NCBI GenBank assembly: GCA_034508935.3
Contig: CM067443.1
Location: 3,724,972-3,788,971 of the forward strand
Direction of reading: 5' to 3'
DNA from: Berghia stephanieae
Lineage: Eukaryota; Mollusca; Gastropoda; Nudibranchia; Aeolidiidae
Length of the DNA: 64,000 nucleotides
Part shown: positions 1 to 15,367 of the stretch, piece by piece
Position numbering within the stretch: position 1 is the first letter of the stretch
Layout: every line of letters starts with the position of its first letter
Notes under the pieces: model-generated
Seen by the model: only the letters and a program-made list of their open reading frames with translations
Databases searched by the model: none
Told to the model about the DNA's origin: nothing
Translations under genes and position numbers: made by a program

Positions 1-811
1 TTACTCAGCCAAATAATGAAGTGTTATTGTGCATCTTTTCATAGCTGTAATATAACAATACGACACAGTAGTCAAAGTGTGCACTTCACATAGAATTGAC
101 ATCTACTTTATGAACTTAATAACCAATCTCATCAGTCAGATGATTAAAGATGACCCACAGTACAGTGTGTTGGTATAATTGATCTGAAAGGCATATTTTA
201 CTTAAAAGCATACCAGGCATTACACACTAAAATCTATATTCCAGACAGAATCAGATTCACTCTTTCTCGTTACGGGTCTGGGAAAACTAGTCATTAAGTA
301 GTCCTTAATTGTAGGAAAGGTTTTGAATACAATAGTCTGAAGATAGATAATATCAAAGATTTATGGCCTAGCAGATGAAACCCAGTCGCTTACTACTCAA
401 TAAGTAGAGCACCTAACTGATAAGTAAACAAGACCTGTTTAGATCCACACTTCAGACTCTTAGTTCATCCACATAAATTTAAATAGATGGGTACCTATTA
501 AACAATTACTTTGCTTTTTTCTTCTTCTTTTTTTTTTTAATTTTGCCATTGAGTATTTTCATTTAATTGATGTGGGATTGAAAGGTCATTGATTCTGGAC
601 CCAGTGGAGAAACTGTGATTTTAATTTTTTTTTTTTTTTTTTACCTTAATTTTAAAAGCTTCTATAACAACCGACTTAAGAACAGAGGTGTCCCCTTTTA
701 AATAGCCAAACATGTGCTGCAAACTAAAATCTTCCAAAGTACTTCAAAGAAATAAACAAATCTAAGAAAAAGAATATAAATGCTTAAACCAAAGACAAAA
801 AAATCCAAAAG

Positions 812-866
812 TGACTTTGTAAAGCGCTTTGAGCATGTTTAGTGGATATTGCACTATAGAAAAGCT
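812..866 (+). repeat. SINE tail fragment (family C)
   Basis: The stretch TTGTAAAGCGCTTTGAGCAT followed by a TTTAGTGGATATTGCACTAT-like segment is the 3' tail shared with the SINEs near 7.8, 48.3 and 49.3 kb. No tRNA-like head is attached. A T-rich and poly(G) run follows at about 875-926. Confidence 0.6.
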
Positions 867-890
867 TTGGGGGTTTGTTTTTTTTGTTTT

Positions 891-922
<32 letters not shown>

Positions 923-1089
923 GGGTTAACAAAAAGAATCATCAATGCAAATAACAAACATTATACCAGACCAGTAGAGTGCAGGAGAGTTGTCTATTTA
1001 TTAATGAGAATAGTCAAGTGGAACGTTTAATTTGGAAATCACGGGGAAAGCATTGCCAATATATTTGATGCAGAACAAGCAAAATAAAT

Positions 1090-1620
1090 GTTTGTTTTTG
1101 TTTTTAAGGGTTTTACGGCGCTTGCAACACATTTAGGTTATATCAGCGCCAGTAAAAAGGAAGAAAATGGGATAGTAAAAAGTTCTAGAATTACAATTGA
1201 AGCATCCAAGAGAAAGCAAGACATAGGGGAACTGGGAACAAATAGGGATCAGATGTAGATTCCAAGAGCAGACCACCAATGTACTTAGTTTGAGATCACC
1301 TATAAGTCTCATCCGGACACAAGAACAAAGTCCAACCAAGAGGAATACACTCAAATGCTTACATTATACATTAAAAGTAAACAAATATAATAATACATGA
1401 CAGAGAGATGATTTACAAGGAAAAAAATATCATCTCCCAAAACACTAACTATGCATTTGACTGTTTCCCTCCCAGAGGACCCCGACCAGGGCCAGGAAAA
1501 AAAACTAAGTAATCTCATTCCAAGACAAAGACAGAAAGCATGTTGGAAAACAGATATAAGGGGATAGAAGACACAGCAAAGTACCTCCCTGCCCACTATG
1601 GGAGGTCAGAATCCCCACCC
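1090..1620 (-). mobile_element. Family A retroposon, full copy with 15-bp target duplication
   Basis: A 531-bp unit flanked by a perfect 15-bp direct repeat ACAAGCAAAATAAAT at 1075-1089 and 1621-1635. On the minus strand it starts TGGGTGGGGATTCTGACCTC and ends CCTTAAAAACAAAAACAAAC, an A-rich 3' tail, so minus is taken as sense. Related copies occur at 35.9-37.3 kb and 42.3-44.7 kb. No tRNA-like promoter boxes or long ORF are evident. It could be a non-tRNA SINE or the 3' end of a LINE. The short ORFs in it are not genes. Confidence 0.8.
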
Positions 1621-1897
1621 ACAAGCAAAATAAATCATCTTGAAAATTAACAACACAAATCAACTCAAAATAAGTTCTCAAAAAGACATTGTTATAATTT
1701 AACTGGGATATTAAGTGCTTACAGGTGGTTACTCAAACTTATCTTATGATGTAATGTATGTAAAAGTGCCTTTTACTTGCCACACACAAAAAAAATCAAG
1801 CTATGAAAAATGGTTAGTTTGATCATGTTGTTATCTCTCTAATAATGGACAGACTATTGTTTACATTTGTTTAGCTTCTTTTCATAATGTATTCATA

Positions 1898-2176
1898 CAG
1901 GAAGTAATCCTTCAGAGCCATGAGGCCCATGGAGCCAGAGTTAGTCCCCTTTCTATAGTGTGTGAAACAGACAATAGCAATTGTTTGTTTTCTATCCTTT
2001 GGATAAGACGCTAGTCTATTGCAGAGTATTTTCTGCCAGATAAAACAGAACCAGCTACCCAATCACTGCTAGATGGACAGGAGGGGCAAAAAAAAACACC
2101 TCAACTTCACTCCGATCGATCTTGGTCCCTTTGTGTGTGGAGTGAGTGCTCTACCAATTGAGCTATTGGGACCCCC
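1898..2176 (-). mobile_element. tRNA-derived SINE (family E), full length with 12-bp target duplication
   Basis: Flanked by AATGTATTCATA at 1886-1897 and 2177-2188. On the minus strand the head reads GGGGGTCCCAATAGCTCAAT, then TGGTAGAGCACTCACTCC, then a B-box-like GATCGATC. This is a tRNA-like Pol III promoter. The tail runs toward 1898. It sits just downstream of SUPV3L1 exon 3, in the intron or flank. Confidence 0.8.
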
Positions 2177-2223
2177 AATGTATTCATATTCATAAACAGA
2201 TCAAAAACACTCCAATTCCTTAC

Positions 2224-5314
<3,091 letters not shown>

Positions 5315-6004
5315 GCCTAAAATGGTTTACTGCCACATCCTTACAAATCTGAAAAAAAAAAAAATTATCATTTGATAAGCATAAGCGTGAGCTGTTTAAT
5401 TAAAAAGAGAGAGTACAGCACAAATGACTCAATAGAACAACACTACTTTAACCGTTAAAGTGCTGAGCTATTTTCACCTTATGCAATTCCCAGTGCTGAA
5501 GGATTTTGGAGATTTCATTTTAAAGGGGTTGATTTCATGAAAAAATTCATTAAAAATAAAATAATGAAGCATACTCAATGAAACTTTCAGGATACCTAAA
5601 GGTATGACAAAGCATAAGTGACATAACTGATTATGAAAACTAGGTCACATGACTTTGGCGGCCATCTTGGAAAGCTCATTAATATGCAAAAAAAATACCT
5701 TAAGCATGATAACATTGCCTTTTTGTGAATTATTGTGATGTTGAATACGTGAATAAACTTGATGTTGCAAAAAAATGAGTGGCTTTCATCAATTTTAATA
5801 TAAGAAATAGGAGGAGATGAACTGACAAAAAATATTGTATGAATCCCAGAAAACAGCAAATTAAAAAAATTACAATGGAAAAAAGTCTTTTAAAATCCAA
5901 GGGACTCTTAAATCCACCCAGGTCATTAATGTTACTCGGTCCAACACCATTCTAGTCAAAATCCACCAACCATTTTCTGGGATTAGCTGTCTCCTCATTC
6001 AGTG

Positions 6005-7190
6005 TTTCACCTCCATTATGTAGCAATGACTATCCCACACAAATCTTTGGGCCTCTTTTTCGCTCACGAAGTGCCCAAATTCGCGACAAAATATGGGACG
6101 AAGCCATTTCGTATATGCTATTTTAAAAAATTAATTACAACGCTGTTTATCGATGGATATGACTGAAAGTTGGCACACAGTTAGAAAAAAGGTCATTTTA
6201 GATTATGTCAAGCGAGAAAACTCGTGCGATTACCAGAAGACCGTTAAAAATAGATTTTTACTCTTTGGAGTAAAATATTTCTAAAACTACCGGGCGTGTA
6301 GGTTTTGTCGCTGACAAGGTAATACATGAACATTTCTTCTTTTTGGTTGTAAAATTTCATATGAATATGACGAGTACTTTTCCCGTATTTTACAAAACAC
6401 AAGCCTAATTTACTCTTCATTCGTAAAAGACAAAGCCATTTTGCCTCCCTACGCCCGAATCACAAGTTCAAAACGATTTGGCACCAAACTGAGCGGCTGA
6501 GCGGGTCGTGGCAAAGCACTCTCTGATTGGTTGACCTCGTTTAAAAGTTCATGACTAGTCAAAATGTCTGCGCAGTCTCACTGGCAGAGGGGTGTTTATC
6601 GTCTGCCATTGCGTTTGGGTTCAATAAACAGCTGACACTTTGACTGTTTAATTTACAAGAATTTAAGAAATTATAATGTTAAAAGTTTTCGATTGCAATA
6701 TGATCTACAATCTCAGCATGGGTTTAATTATTGTGTTCCAAGTCACGTTCCATCAGTAACCTTTGTCCCCTTGTCCCATTTCTCTTTTCCTTCTATATTT
6801 CTTTCGTTTATGTAGCAATCTCCCCCCCCCCCCCCCCCCCCCCCCTCTCTCTCTGTGTGTGTGTGTGTGTGTTATATACCATCCAGCTCTAAAATTATAT
6901 GTTAGAACTCTTCTAATGTTTTCATCATATTCTCTATCAGATTTGCCATAAAATTGCCAAATTTCAATCTTTTAATCCACTTATTACGCAAGATACAACC
7001 AAAGGTCGAAAAAAAATGCCGAAAAAGCGTCCCATATTTTCGCGTTTTTTTCCTCTTTGTGGGTCATCCAAATAAATGACATCTACCTTTGAAACTGCAT
7101 AACTTGTTTATTTACTAATGGATTTTCAAAATTCAAAAACATTATTACTCAGTGAGAAAAACATTTTTCATAGTCATTGCTACATAGTGC
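6005..7190. repeat. Possible degraded element bounded by inverted repeats, between SUPV3L1 and ALMS1
   Basis: TATGTAGCAATGACTAT (about 6017-6033) recurs inverted at about 7170-7186, and AAATATGGGACG (about 6092-6105) recurs inverted near 7020-7040. In between are a C-run, (TC)n and (TG)n at 6822-6871. No convincing transposase was seen. The inverted arms are imperfect, so this may be an old DNA transposon or chance. Confidence 0.3.
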
Positions 7191-7569
7191 CGCGCTCCCT
7201 TCTTATCGGCCCCTATTTGCCCCATCACCACCACTCCATCTTGCAATCATCCCTTACTGAACCTTCTTCTTCACCCGAACTGCCATACTCACTGCTTTCA
7301 TTAACATATTGATCGTCAGAATCAATACCATGTTTATCTACTTCCCCCCTCATCGTCAGAATCCATCTTGGAATGTAAACAATGTTGCCATGACACACAC
7401 ACAAAAAAAAAGAGAAAATAACACAAATTTTACAGAGAGCAAAATCATAATAAATCATCAGTAGTTTCCTTTGATCCAGGGATAATTTCTAAATCGTTGA
7501 CACTTGACAGTTGAAGCAGTTTTCCTTTCTTTGGTGTTATTTTCTCTCTCTCTCTCTGCTTCCCTCATT

Positions 7570-7872
7570 GTGTGGCTATGTGGTCTTGTATGACACTCGT
7601 TTTCGGATCGGAAGGTCCTGGGTTCGAGCCTCGCTCTGCATATATAGTCGAGTCCTTGGAAAAGACTCTTTACTCACATTTTCTCACCGTACTCAGGTGT
7701 AAAACGAGTAACCTGGCAGTTAACAGCGTTGTCTCTGTCCGAAAAAATTGTAATATCGTCTAACAGGCGTCATGTCACATCCTGCATTTTAAGTGTTGCT
7801 GTTGGCCATGGACCCCTTGTAAAGCGCTTTGAGCACGTTTAGTGGATATTGCACTATATAAAAGCTCAATTT
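7570..7872 (+). mobile_element. tRNA-derived SINE (family C), full-length-like
   Basis: The head GTGGTCTTGTATGACACTCG leads to a perfect B box GGTTCGAGCC. A roughly 150-bp body containing TTTACTCACATTTTCTCACC follows, then the tail TTGTAAAGCGCTTTGAGCAC with TTTAGTGGATATTGCACTAT. The same order recurs at 48150-48350 (+) and 49303-49590 (-). A target duplication was not resolved. ORFs here are spurious. Confidence 0.8.
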
Positions 7873-8072
7873 TGCAAAGGTGATGCTATTAACTAATTTA
7901 TCGAGAACAGCCAAGATGGCAACTCTGTCTCTGTGGTGTAGTCAAAGCAATATGGCAGCAGGGACCTCTCTCCTTAACCAATGCCAAGATTTTGGTCTCC
8001 CTAGCCAAATTGGTTGATTTTGGTTATAGAGACCAAAATCTTGGTCTCCCTAGCCTCAGATTGTCACAGTCC

Positions 8073-8700
8073 CAGTTTGTCACAGGCCCACGACTCTGCC
8101 TCGACTGTGCCCTTTGCATGATGAAAGTTATTGACACTCTCAATCTCAAAATCAAAAAGATTAAATGAGTGATTGATTGATCGATTGTATTAATTAAATT
8201 TTATTTTTCAATTGTTTTCATGACAGGACATTCATTCTTAAAATTTTACAGAGTAAATTGCTTTGATTTTCATACAAAATGAAAAAAAAACAGTACGACA
8301 CAAGCTGAATTTACATTTTAGAGGGACTATCTCTACACTGCCAGTTTGAAGGTGGAGAACGAAAACTTAAGTTACAACTGCAGTGTTAAAGTGGGAAGTA
8401 TACCAGTTTGTCACAGGCCAGCCCTGCCTCGACTGTGCCCTGCGCATGATGGAAGCTATCACTGACACTTTCAAAAAGAGTAAATTTAAATGATTGATTG
8501 ATTGATTGTATGAAGTGAATATTATTTTTTTATTGTTTTCACGAAAACACATTCATTGTTAAAAATGTACAGAGTAATTAGCTTTGATTCGCATACAAAA
8601 TGACAAGCTGAATTTAAGATTAAATAAGAGAGACCATCACTAGACCACCAGTTTAAAGGTGGAGAATGAAAAACTTAAGTTAGAACTACAGTTAAAGAAG
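8073..8700. repeat. Direct tandem duplication of about 325 bp
   Basis: Unit 1 (8073-8402) and unit 2 (8403-8700) both start CAGTTTGTCACAGGCC, pass through TGCCTCGACTGTGCCC, GATTGATTGATYGATTG and ACATTCATT, and end near GGTGGAGAA-GAAAACTTAAGTT. They differ by scattered substitutions and small indels. A related inverted scrap occurs at about 8930-9000 (TGTGACAAACTGGGCC). Just upstream, a short hairpin CAAGATTTTGGTCTC/GAGACCAAAATCTTG spans 7983-8044. Confidence 0.7.
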
Positions 8701-9009
8701 ACGTCTAGTAATTATTACTCTCATCAATACTCATATACTTAAATTAAGTAAAAAAGAGTAAACTGAATTGAAGGGCTGAAATGAATGTAGGCATACAAAA
8801 AAAATATTCTAGAAAACAAATAATCTGGTATGCAGGACAGAGGCCACAAAAAAACTCAAATAATTGTACATAATTTTGTGCATCAGATTTACAGATTAAC
8901 ATTAACAAAGAAATCGTCTGGCCAACTTGCGCTAATCTGGAGGCTGTGACAAACTGGGCCTGTGACCGTGACACTGGGCAGCCTCCCAGTTCCTGGGCCT
9001 GGGCACTGG

Positions 9010-11251
9010 CATTATCATCATCATATCATCAGTAGTAGTAGTAGTAGTAGCTAGTAGTAGGCAGTTTAGTGAGCAGCAGCAGTGGCAGTCAAAGTTTGAC
9101 CCAACTCGCCCATAGGAAAGTTGTGACTGGAAATTGCCGTTCGCGTTTTGGGGGGTTCAATTAAAGATGCATAACTTCGTTATAAAGAGGAATATCGCAG
9201 ATATTTTGGTATCATTATTTTCGTCTTTCAATTTCCTTTTAAATGGTGCCAATTAAGGAAAAATCCAGTAATAATTCCAGAAGTTATATGAAGTTAAAAT
9301 TTGGCAATTTTCAAATGCATTTATTTTTTTATTTACCGCGTGTGTTTTTAAAATTTAAACGCTTGTTTTTAGAATAACATCTAAACTTTATTCATGCCAA
9401 ATTTCAGGGCTCTATATGGATGCGCAGACACCTTTTAACTCTGCGCCGAAATGCCTTGTTTACATTATCTTCTCATCATGGCTGCCGGGCGATATCGATA
9501 TTCATATCGATATTTTAAATTAGTTATGTATTATGTAAAATTTGGTCCATAATATTTTCAGTACTATTATTTACTATGTTTTTATTTTGAATACATAATT
9601 TCAAACTTTATTTATAGGCATTTTAGAGTTTTTGTTTTAAAAGTTGGTATATTTCTTCTCTTTGTGAAATCCGATATTAATAATATCGATATTTTAAAAA
9701 TACCAATTGCTTTATTTAATTTTAATATTACTTTGCCATCAAGTCATCAAGTTTCTTTCCCATATGTTTAGATATGTTTATCATTTGTATCCATATTCTG
9801 AAGGCCTTAGCCTTAATAATTATTATGGTAAGAAGTTCTATTAGTTTTGACACCCCCATACATTGAGAGAAGGGGGGGGGGGGGGGGGGGGGAATAAAAT
9901 TATATTAATTGTCAGTTCAAATGATGTAATAGCAATAAACCCAAAGTGGTTCAGCAGAATTTTTTAAAGTATTAAAAGCCAGTACGTTCCTTCTAATTAT
10001 AATAGGGAATCTGTTTCAATTTATTTGAACTTTTTCAATCTACCAATTAAATTGCCATAGGTAAAAATAAACTTATTATGTCATTACACAACATGTTTAT
10101 ATCTTTTCATTTAAATACTCTCAAACCCTTTTTTATTATCTCTATATATTAATTAAAAGAGGGTAATTATTTGCAATTGTTTCAGCGAGATATTGGGGAT
10201 AAATCCAAAAGTGATAGAGCAAATTGTTTCTTAGGTCTAGCCGAGTGTTTGATTATGTAACATTTGCGACATATTATGTAATGTGTTAATTTGAAATGTT
10301 TATCTTCCTCTTTATTAATGTAAATGCATTGTCCTCGATAAGACGAACATTTTGGTATACAATAAGAACTCCATATTGACTGTTTTAATCATTTTTTATT
10401 AACATCACTATCACGCGATTTTGGTCACGCAATGGTAATTTTGGGGTAAAAATCGGTCTGAAATTTCAGACTTTGAACTGCCATAACTACATTTCTAATC
10501 AAGATAGAAACAAAATTCAAACTGTTTTGTAATCTGTGTTGCCAGCTCTTTCATATGACATTGGTTTCAAGTGTGTGAGGTACATTTTAGAATTTCTATT
10601 AAACTCCCTACTAGATAGAGAGCTGAGCCGGTGTTACCAATACTTAGCTTCTATAACCAGGACAAATAATTCGTTTGGACAGAAAAATAAATAAAAACTT
10701 ACCGCTTACCGTCAAAAGCAGTTTAGATTTGAAGATACATTTGTTTTCTATAAAAAAACATTCGGTACTAGACAATCCTTGATGAATTTCAAAAGTTGTG
10801 TTTGAAATTATATCCTAAATATTTAATGATTCATTCCTCGCTAAATCGTGTGTTTTTCTCGTCTGACCCATAGGTTGGTGCCCCCTAGTGCCAGCCGCCT
10901 GCCGCGCAATAGCCGCGCACAACAAAGGTTTTTTAAAAAGTTTATTGAGAAAAGATACGGAAAAAAGTGTCCCTAGATAGGTATGCAATTTGGTGCATAA
11001 GTGCAGTAAAAATTGGTGCGCAAAATTAGTTCGTAGAGGATGCGAGACTGTGTGTGTGTGGTGTGTGTGTGTGTGTGTGTGAGTATGTGTGTGTGTGTGT
11101 CTCTTTCTTTCTTCCTTTTTTTTTGGGAGTGCCTATGTACACGGTAACGGGGGATCTAGCCTCAGGATCTATGTACACGTAAACCGGTTTACCGTTGCAA
11201 CATTCTGTCAGTGATGGTCCTCGCTGTCGTGACCGCGCGCTCGTGTGTGTG

Positions 11252-11297
<46 letters not shown>

Positions 11298-13340
11298 TTT
11301 TTAAATCAAAACAATTTTAACCATTGATGGCGAGATTCCATCTTACACTCCCCAAACTCCAGATCTTAGTCTTAATGTTATCATTAAAAGACAAGCTTTG
11401 CGATTTATGGTTTAATTGAAGCCCGAGTCGAAATATACTCTTACTACTGCTCTCTTGGTGGAAACGATTTATTCTGCATAAGCAATCTGGAGAAAAAAAT
11501 CAGTGTCACTGGCAAAGGGTTAATTGCAGTACTCCTGCATCCAGTGAGACTCCTACGGCACTTGTTAATCATAAAAAAGGATATAGCAGCAATCAACAAT
11601 ACTAAGGTGAAAAAAAAAGAAGAAAAAAAAGGTGGGTAGGGGGAAGAGCAAACCCAGTAGCAATGCAACCTTTTAGCTGCGAAATTCGATCTTTGACCTA
11701 ACACCAAATCTTCTATCATCAAAACACAAGTAACGGCAAAACTATTATAGACAATTGAAGTCTGAGTTGCGATAGTCTGACTACTCTCTTGGTGGAAACG
11801 CTGTATTCCCCGTTAACAATAATAAAGATAAAAGCAAACTACTATCTAAAAGCAAAAAATTAGCTTCGCTGTTAAGGGGTTAAGAACACCTGCAACTGCA
11901 ACTGCCAGCATCCTTGAGATGTCTACGTCACCAAGGTCACCAATCGACACGTCTCCCTCTCGTCGGCATGCACCCCCCCCCCCCCTCCACTCTCACGGTG
12001 GTGGTGGCGGCGGATAAAAAAGGCCTTTTTTTTCTTTATTCAATCAACTTGACTGCTGGTGGACCCTAGGCCTCTCTACAAGTCCAAGAAATAATACTCA
12101 CTTTTTCTCTTCGCCAACGAAAATATCTACCCCCTACCGGTCTAATTATTTGTAGCAGACGACAAATTTCTCAAAAAGGTCACGTGACACTGTAAAAACA
12201 ACACAGGAAGTCCATGAAAGCTTATTTACGACATTTCCTTTGAACCGTGTAAACAACAAAATTTCGTTTTCATTCGACTCAACGGGTCAGATTGGCCGGT
12301 ATTTTTTTAACGAAATAAGTTCTGAAAAATCAAAATGTTTCTTAGAAAGTTGAAAGATGCTAGTTTTTGAAACAGAGGTAGGTTTTTAAAAAAAATCTTT
12401 ATATTTTACGTGAATGCATGCTCAAGGCGAGTTGGACGTGCAGCGGAGGTTGGTAGGCCAAAGGCGAGGCTCTCTAGTAGTGTCCGTGAGTTCAGTCTGC
12501 AGGCAGGGTCGGTCCGGGCAGGAGATAACTATCTATACAACGATCTTGTTGATTGAAATTCTATTTGAAAGCATTTATTCATAAAATCACTCTGCCTTAC
12601 CTGATATTAGGGTTTAGAATCTCTTTAACTGCAATGTGGCTTTAAACTTTACTTAAATTTCAATTTCACTTTCACACACAAGGGCGCGGCCATGTTTTTC
12701 AATGACTTTTGACCTTTCGCCGAAATATATCAACCGCATTTTCGTAAGAAAAAATTCACCCTATTCCTGCAAAATTATTTGAAGATAGTTTATCCAAATC
12801 AGATAATATATTCATTTAAGATATGTATATACACAAATTCAAAGTAAAATTATCTCAAAAATCGAAACTAAATTAGTTAAAATAAGAAGTAGCTTTACTG
12901 CTTCGCTTGTTTACAAAATGTCTTCTTATAGGTAAGAATTAGACGAGTGTTTAATTAATTTTCGCGTTTTACCATGGCTTAGTTTCCATTTAATCAACGA
13001 ATTTTGTGCTTATGGGAACATGTTTTGATAAGGCCCCTGTTATGACAATGATCAGACTTCAAATTCCGTTGCTACATGGTCAAGATACCCCGTATCTAAC
13101 CACGCCATAGATGAACTCGGAATCGGTTCAGTCATGTACGGACAGGCCCTGACAGAGATTAAATAAAAAGAGAGAAGGGGGGTGTGAATCTCATAAAATC
13201 TAATAAGAGATTTTCAATGTTGTTTTTGGTTTAAAACTTTGAAATCAATCTTTTGCATCTGTATTAATCTTCAGAGAACCAATAACTGACAAATTCTGAG
13301 TTCTGAGGCCATCCACCACATTTTATTTTGAATTTGCCAC
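9010..13340. other. Intergenic stretch without recognisable genes
   Basis: This region holds (TAG)n near 9030-9060, a poly(G) run at about 9871-9891, two (TG)n blocks (11050-11100, 11240-11294), poly(C) near 11971-11986 and A/T-rich unique sequence. Short ORFs have no family resemblance and no exon-like context. I see no RNA gene here. Confidence 0.6.
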
Positions 13341-13360
13341 CCAGTCCACTAGAGTAGTGC

Positions 13361-14178
13361 TAGGCACTTTGATAAAATTTTCAAACTCAAAATATCTTGA
13401 TTGGTAGGGGGATGGGACTTGAAAAAACATAAAATTTGATACCTTATTTGTTTCTCTACGACCTACGGTTCCAGAGTTATTTATATTTTTCTACTGAAAT
13501 TTTTTGTCAACTTTACAGAGAGAATATCTGTGATCTCCTCACTGCTGCCTCAAAACCAGCAACTCGTGGTGATCGGGAAATTTTGAGTCTTGCAGTCAAC
13601 ATGGCCCACTTATTGTTTTCAGTAATTTTGTTTCAATTAAAAAATAAATGGCAAGTGTTAGAGTGTTATTTTATAGGTCAGAAAATAAGCTTTATTTTCA
13701 TATAAATCATTTTCATGTATAGAAAGTATGGTAAAAATCAATGATAAACGAAAATGGAAAAAAAATATGAGGATTTTGTTCTAAAAAGTGGGGTTGGTGG
13801 AGGGAAAAATAAAATAATGAGCGAGTATATCAATTTTGATGAAATTTGGCAGAGATATTCTTCAATTAATTGTCTATCGATGTATGAAGTATAATTAAAA
13901 TGTATCCATAATTTAAAAAGTTGTTATAATTCAAAAATTTATAAATTTTTATTACATAAGTTTTCTGAGAAATACAATCAGGAATGAGAATGAAATACAC
14001 CGTTAGAAAGCTTGTTTTGTGCCCTTTATAATGATACCAAAATTAGTCACATAGGTTCACAAATAACGCCATGGTGACCAACACAGTAAAGGGTCAAAAA
14101 TAAAGTTCCAAAAAAACGAGTTTCACCTTACAGTGAGCCTATCGGCGGCCACTGGACTGGAGTTATCAAAGTGCCTAG
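13361..14178. repeat. Possible TIR element (inverted TAGGCACTTTGATAA ends)
   Basis: TAGGCACTTTGATAA at 13361-13375 recurs inverted as TTATCAAAGTGCCTA at 14163-14177, 800 bp apart, near CACTAG-type flanks. The interior has no transposase. It may be a non-autonomous DNA element. It overlaps a second inverted repeat starting at 13932, so the boundaries are not settled. Confidence 0.35.
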
Positions 14179-14534
14179 TAGTGCCACTAGCCTGCAGTCA
14201 CCAGTGGTGAAAATAATTTTTATAAGAAAAACATTTAATAATGCTCCCAGTGTGATATTAGCTGCATTGTATTATTTGCACCTGTTTTTAGTCTAGTTTG
14301 GATTCCTTTCGGCTGAGTGACTCATACTCACAGTGGGTTCAAGCTAATAAGTTCAAACTTCAAAACTACCCTGACTCTGACCATTTAACTTTAACAATAA
14401 CAATATGCACCTAATTGTAATAGTAATAGTCACTTTGATAACACAAACAAGCTTTCTAGCGGTGTATCTCATTCTTAATTCCAGATTGTATTTCTCAGAA
14501 AGGCTAATGAAGTAAAAATTTATCAATTTTTTAA
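13932..14534. repeat. Inverted repeat with about 90-bp arms
   Basis: The left arm 13932-14021 and the inverted right arm 14442-14534 share TTTCTGAGAAATACAATC, ATACACCG(T/C)TAGAAAGCT and AAATTTATAAATTTTTA-like blocks at roughly 85 percent identity by eye. About 420 bp lies between. It looks like a foldback-type or old TIR element. Confidence 0.55.
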
Positions 14535-14540
14535 CGTAGT

Positions 14541-15229
14541 GTTTTTATGCACCTCCGTTGACTGTGTATCTTAACGGATCGTTTTTATACACCTCCGTCA
14601 CGCATGCGCATCCACCCAATTTCATCAGCGATATTGTGTTTCTGTATTTGGGCATGGCGAAAGTTATATTGTGACATCTGTAGGTTGTTTTTGTTAATAA
14701 ATTTACATAAAAACAATAATAATTTAAGAAATCGAAATATAAAACCAGAAAATAGAAGTTGCATTGAAGGTAAAATAATGTTTTAGAAAGACCTTATTAA
14801 ATGTGACGAACAGTCAGGTGGCTCCGTGGCGCAGTGGACAAGCTGTCAGACTCTAACCCATTGTAGACCTTTTTTTTTTAAAGTTTACTTTATCATTTTT
14901 TTTTTCTTTATTTTTTTTTTTTTTTCAAAAACTTTTTTATCATGTTTTTAAAAAACTTCGATTTTAATTTTCTAAAATTATTTATTTATTTGAGATCAGT
15001 ATTTTTGTCTGCCATGTTTCTTTTTACTTTTGAATTTTAAAATTATTGTTATTATTCTTTAATTTATTATCATTGTATAAACGTACATCGGTAATCACTA
15101 AGCAGTGTGCTAAACTACAATCTAAAACTATTTAAACCTCATGGACGTATATTAATTTACCATCACCGCCAACGGAGGTGCATAAAAACGGTGCGTTTTT
15201 TTACACCTCCAATGAAGGTGCATAAAAAC
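14541..15229. mobile_element. Non-autonomous element with doubled terminal inverted repeats
   Basis: GTTTTTATGCACCTCCGTT (14541-14559) is perfectly inverted at 15171-15189. A second, slightly varied pair, GTTTTTATACACCTCCGT (14581-14598) and AATGAAGGTGCATAAAAAC (15211-15229), makes each end a tandem of two inverted motifs. The interior is T-rich and holds a tRNA-like scrap GGCTCCGTGGCGCAGTGGAC at about 14820. It ends 128 bp before the first recognised ALMS1-like exon. Confidence 0.55.
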
Positions 15230-15367
15230 GGTGCGTTTTTTTCATATATAAAAATAATATCTTGGAATTAGCACAACAGGTGTGGAACTGTCTTCGATTA
15301 CCTTCTATTACCTATATTCTTATTTGAATAATATTTTCTTTCTTTCTTTTGTTCAGAATGAAACAAT

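Noticed and set aside
7225-7458. 77-codon minus-strand frame with an acidic C-terminal part
   Set aside because: No splice context, no recognised family, and it lies within a possible degraded repeat.
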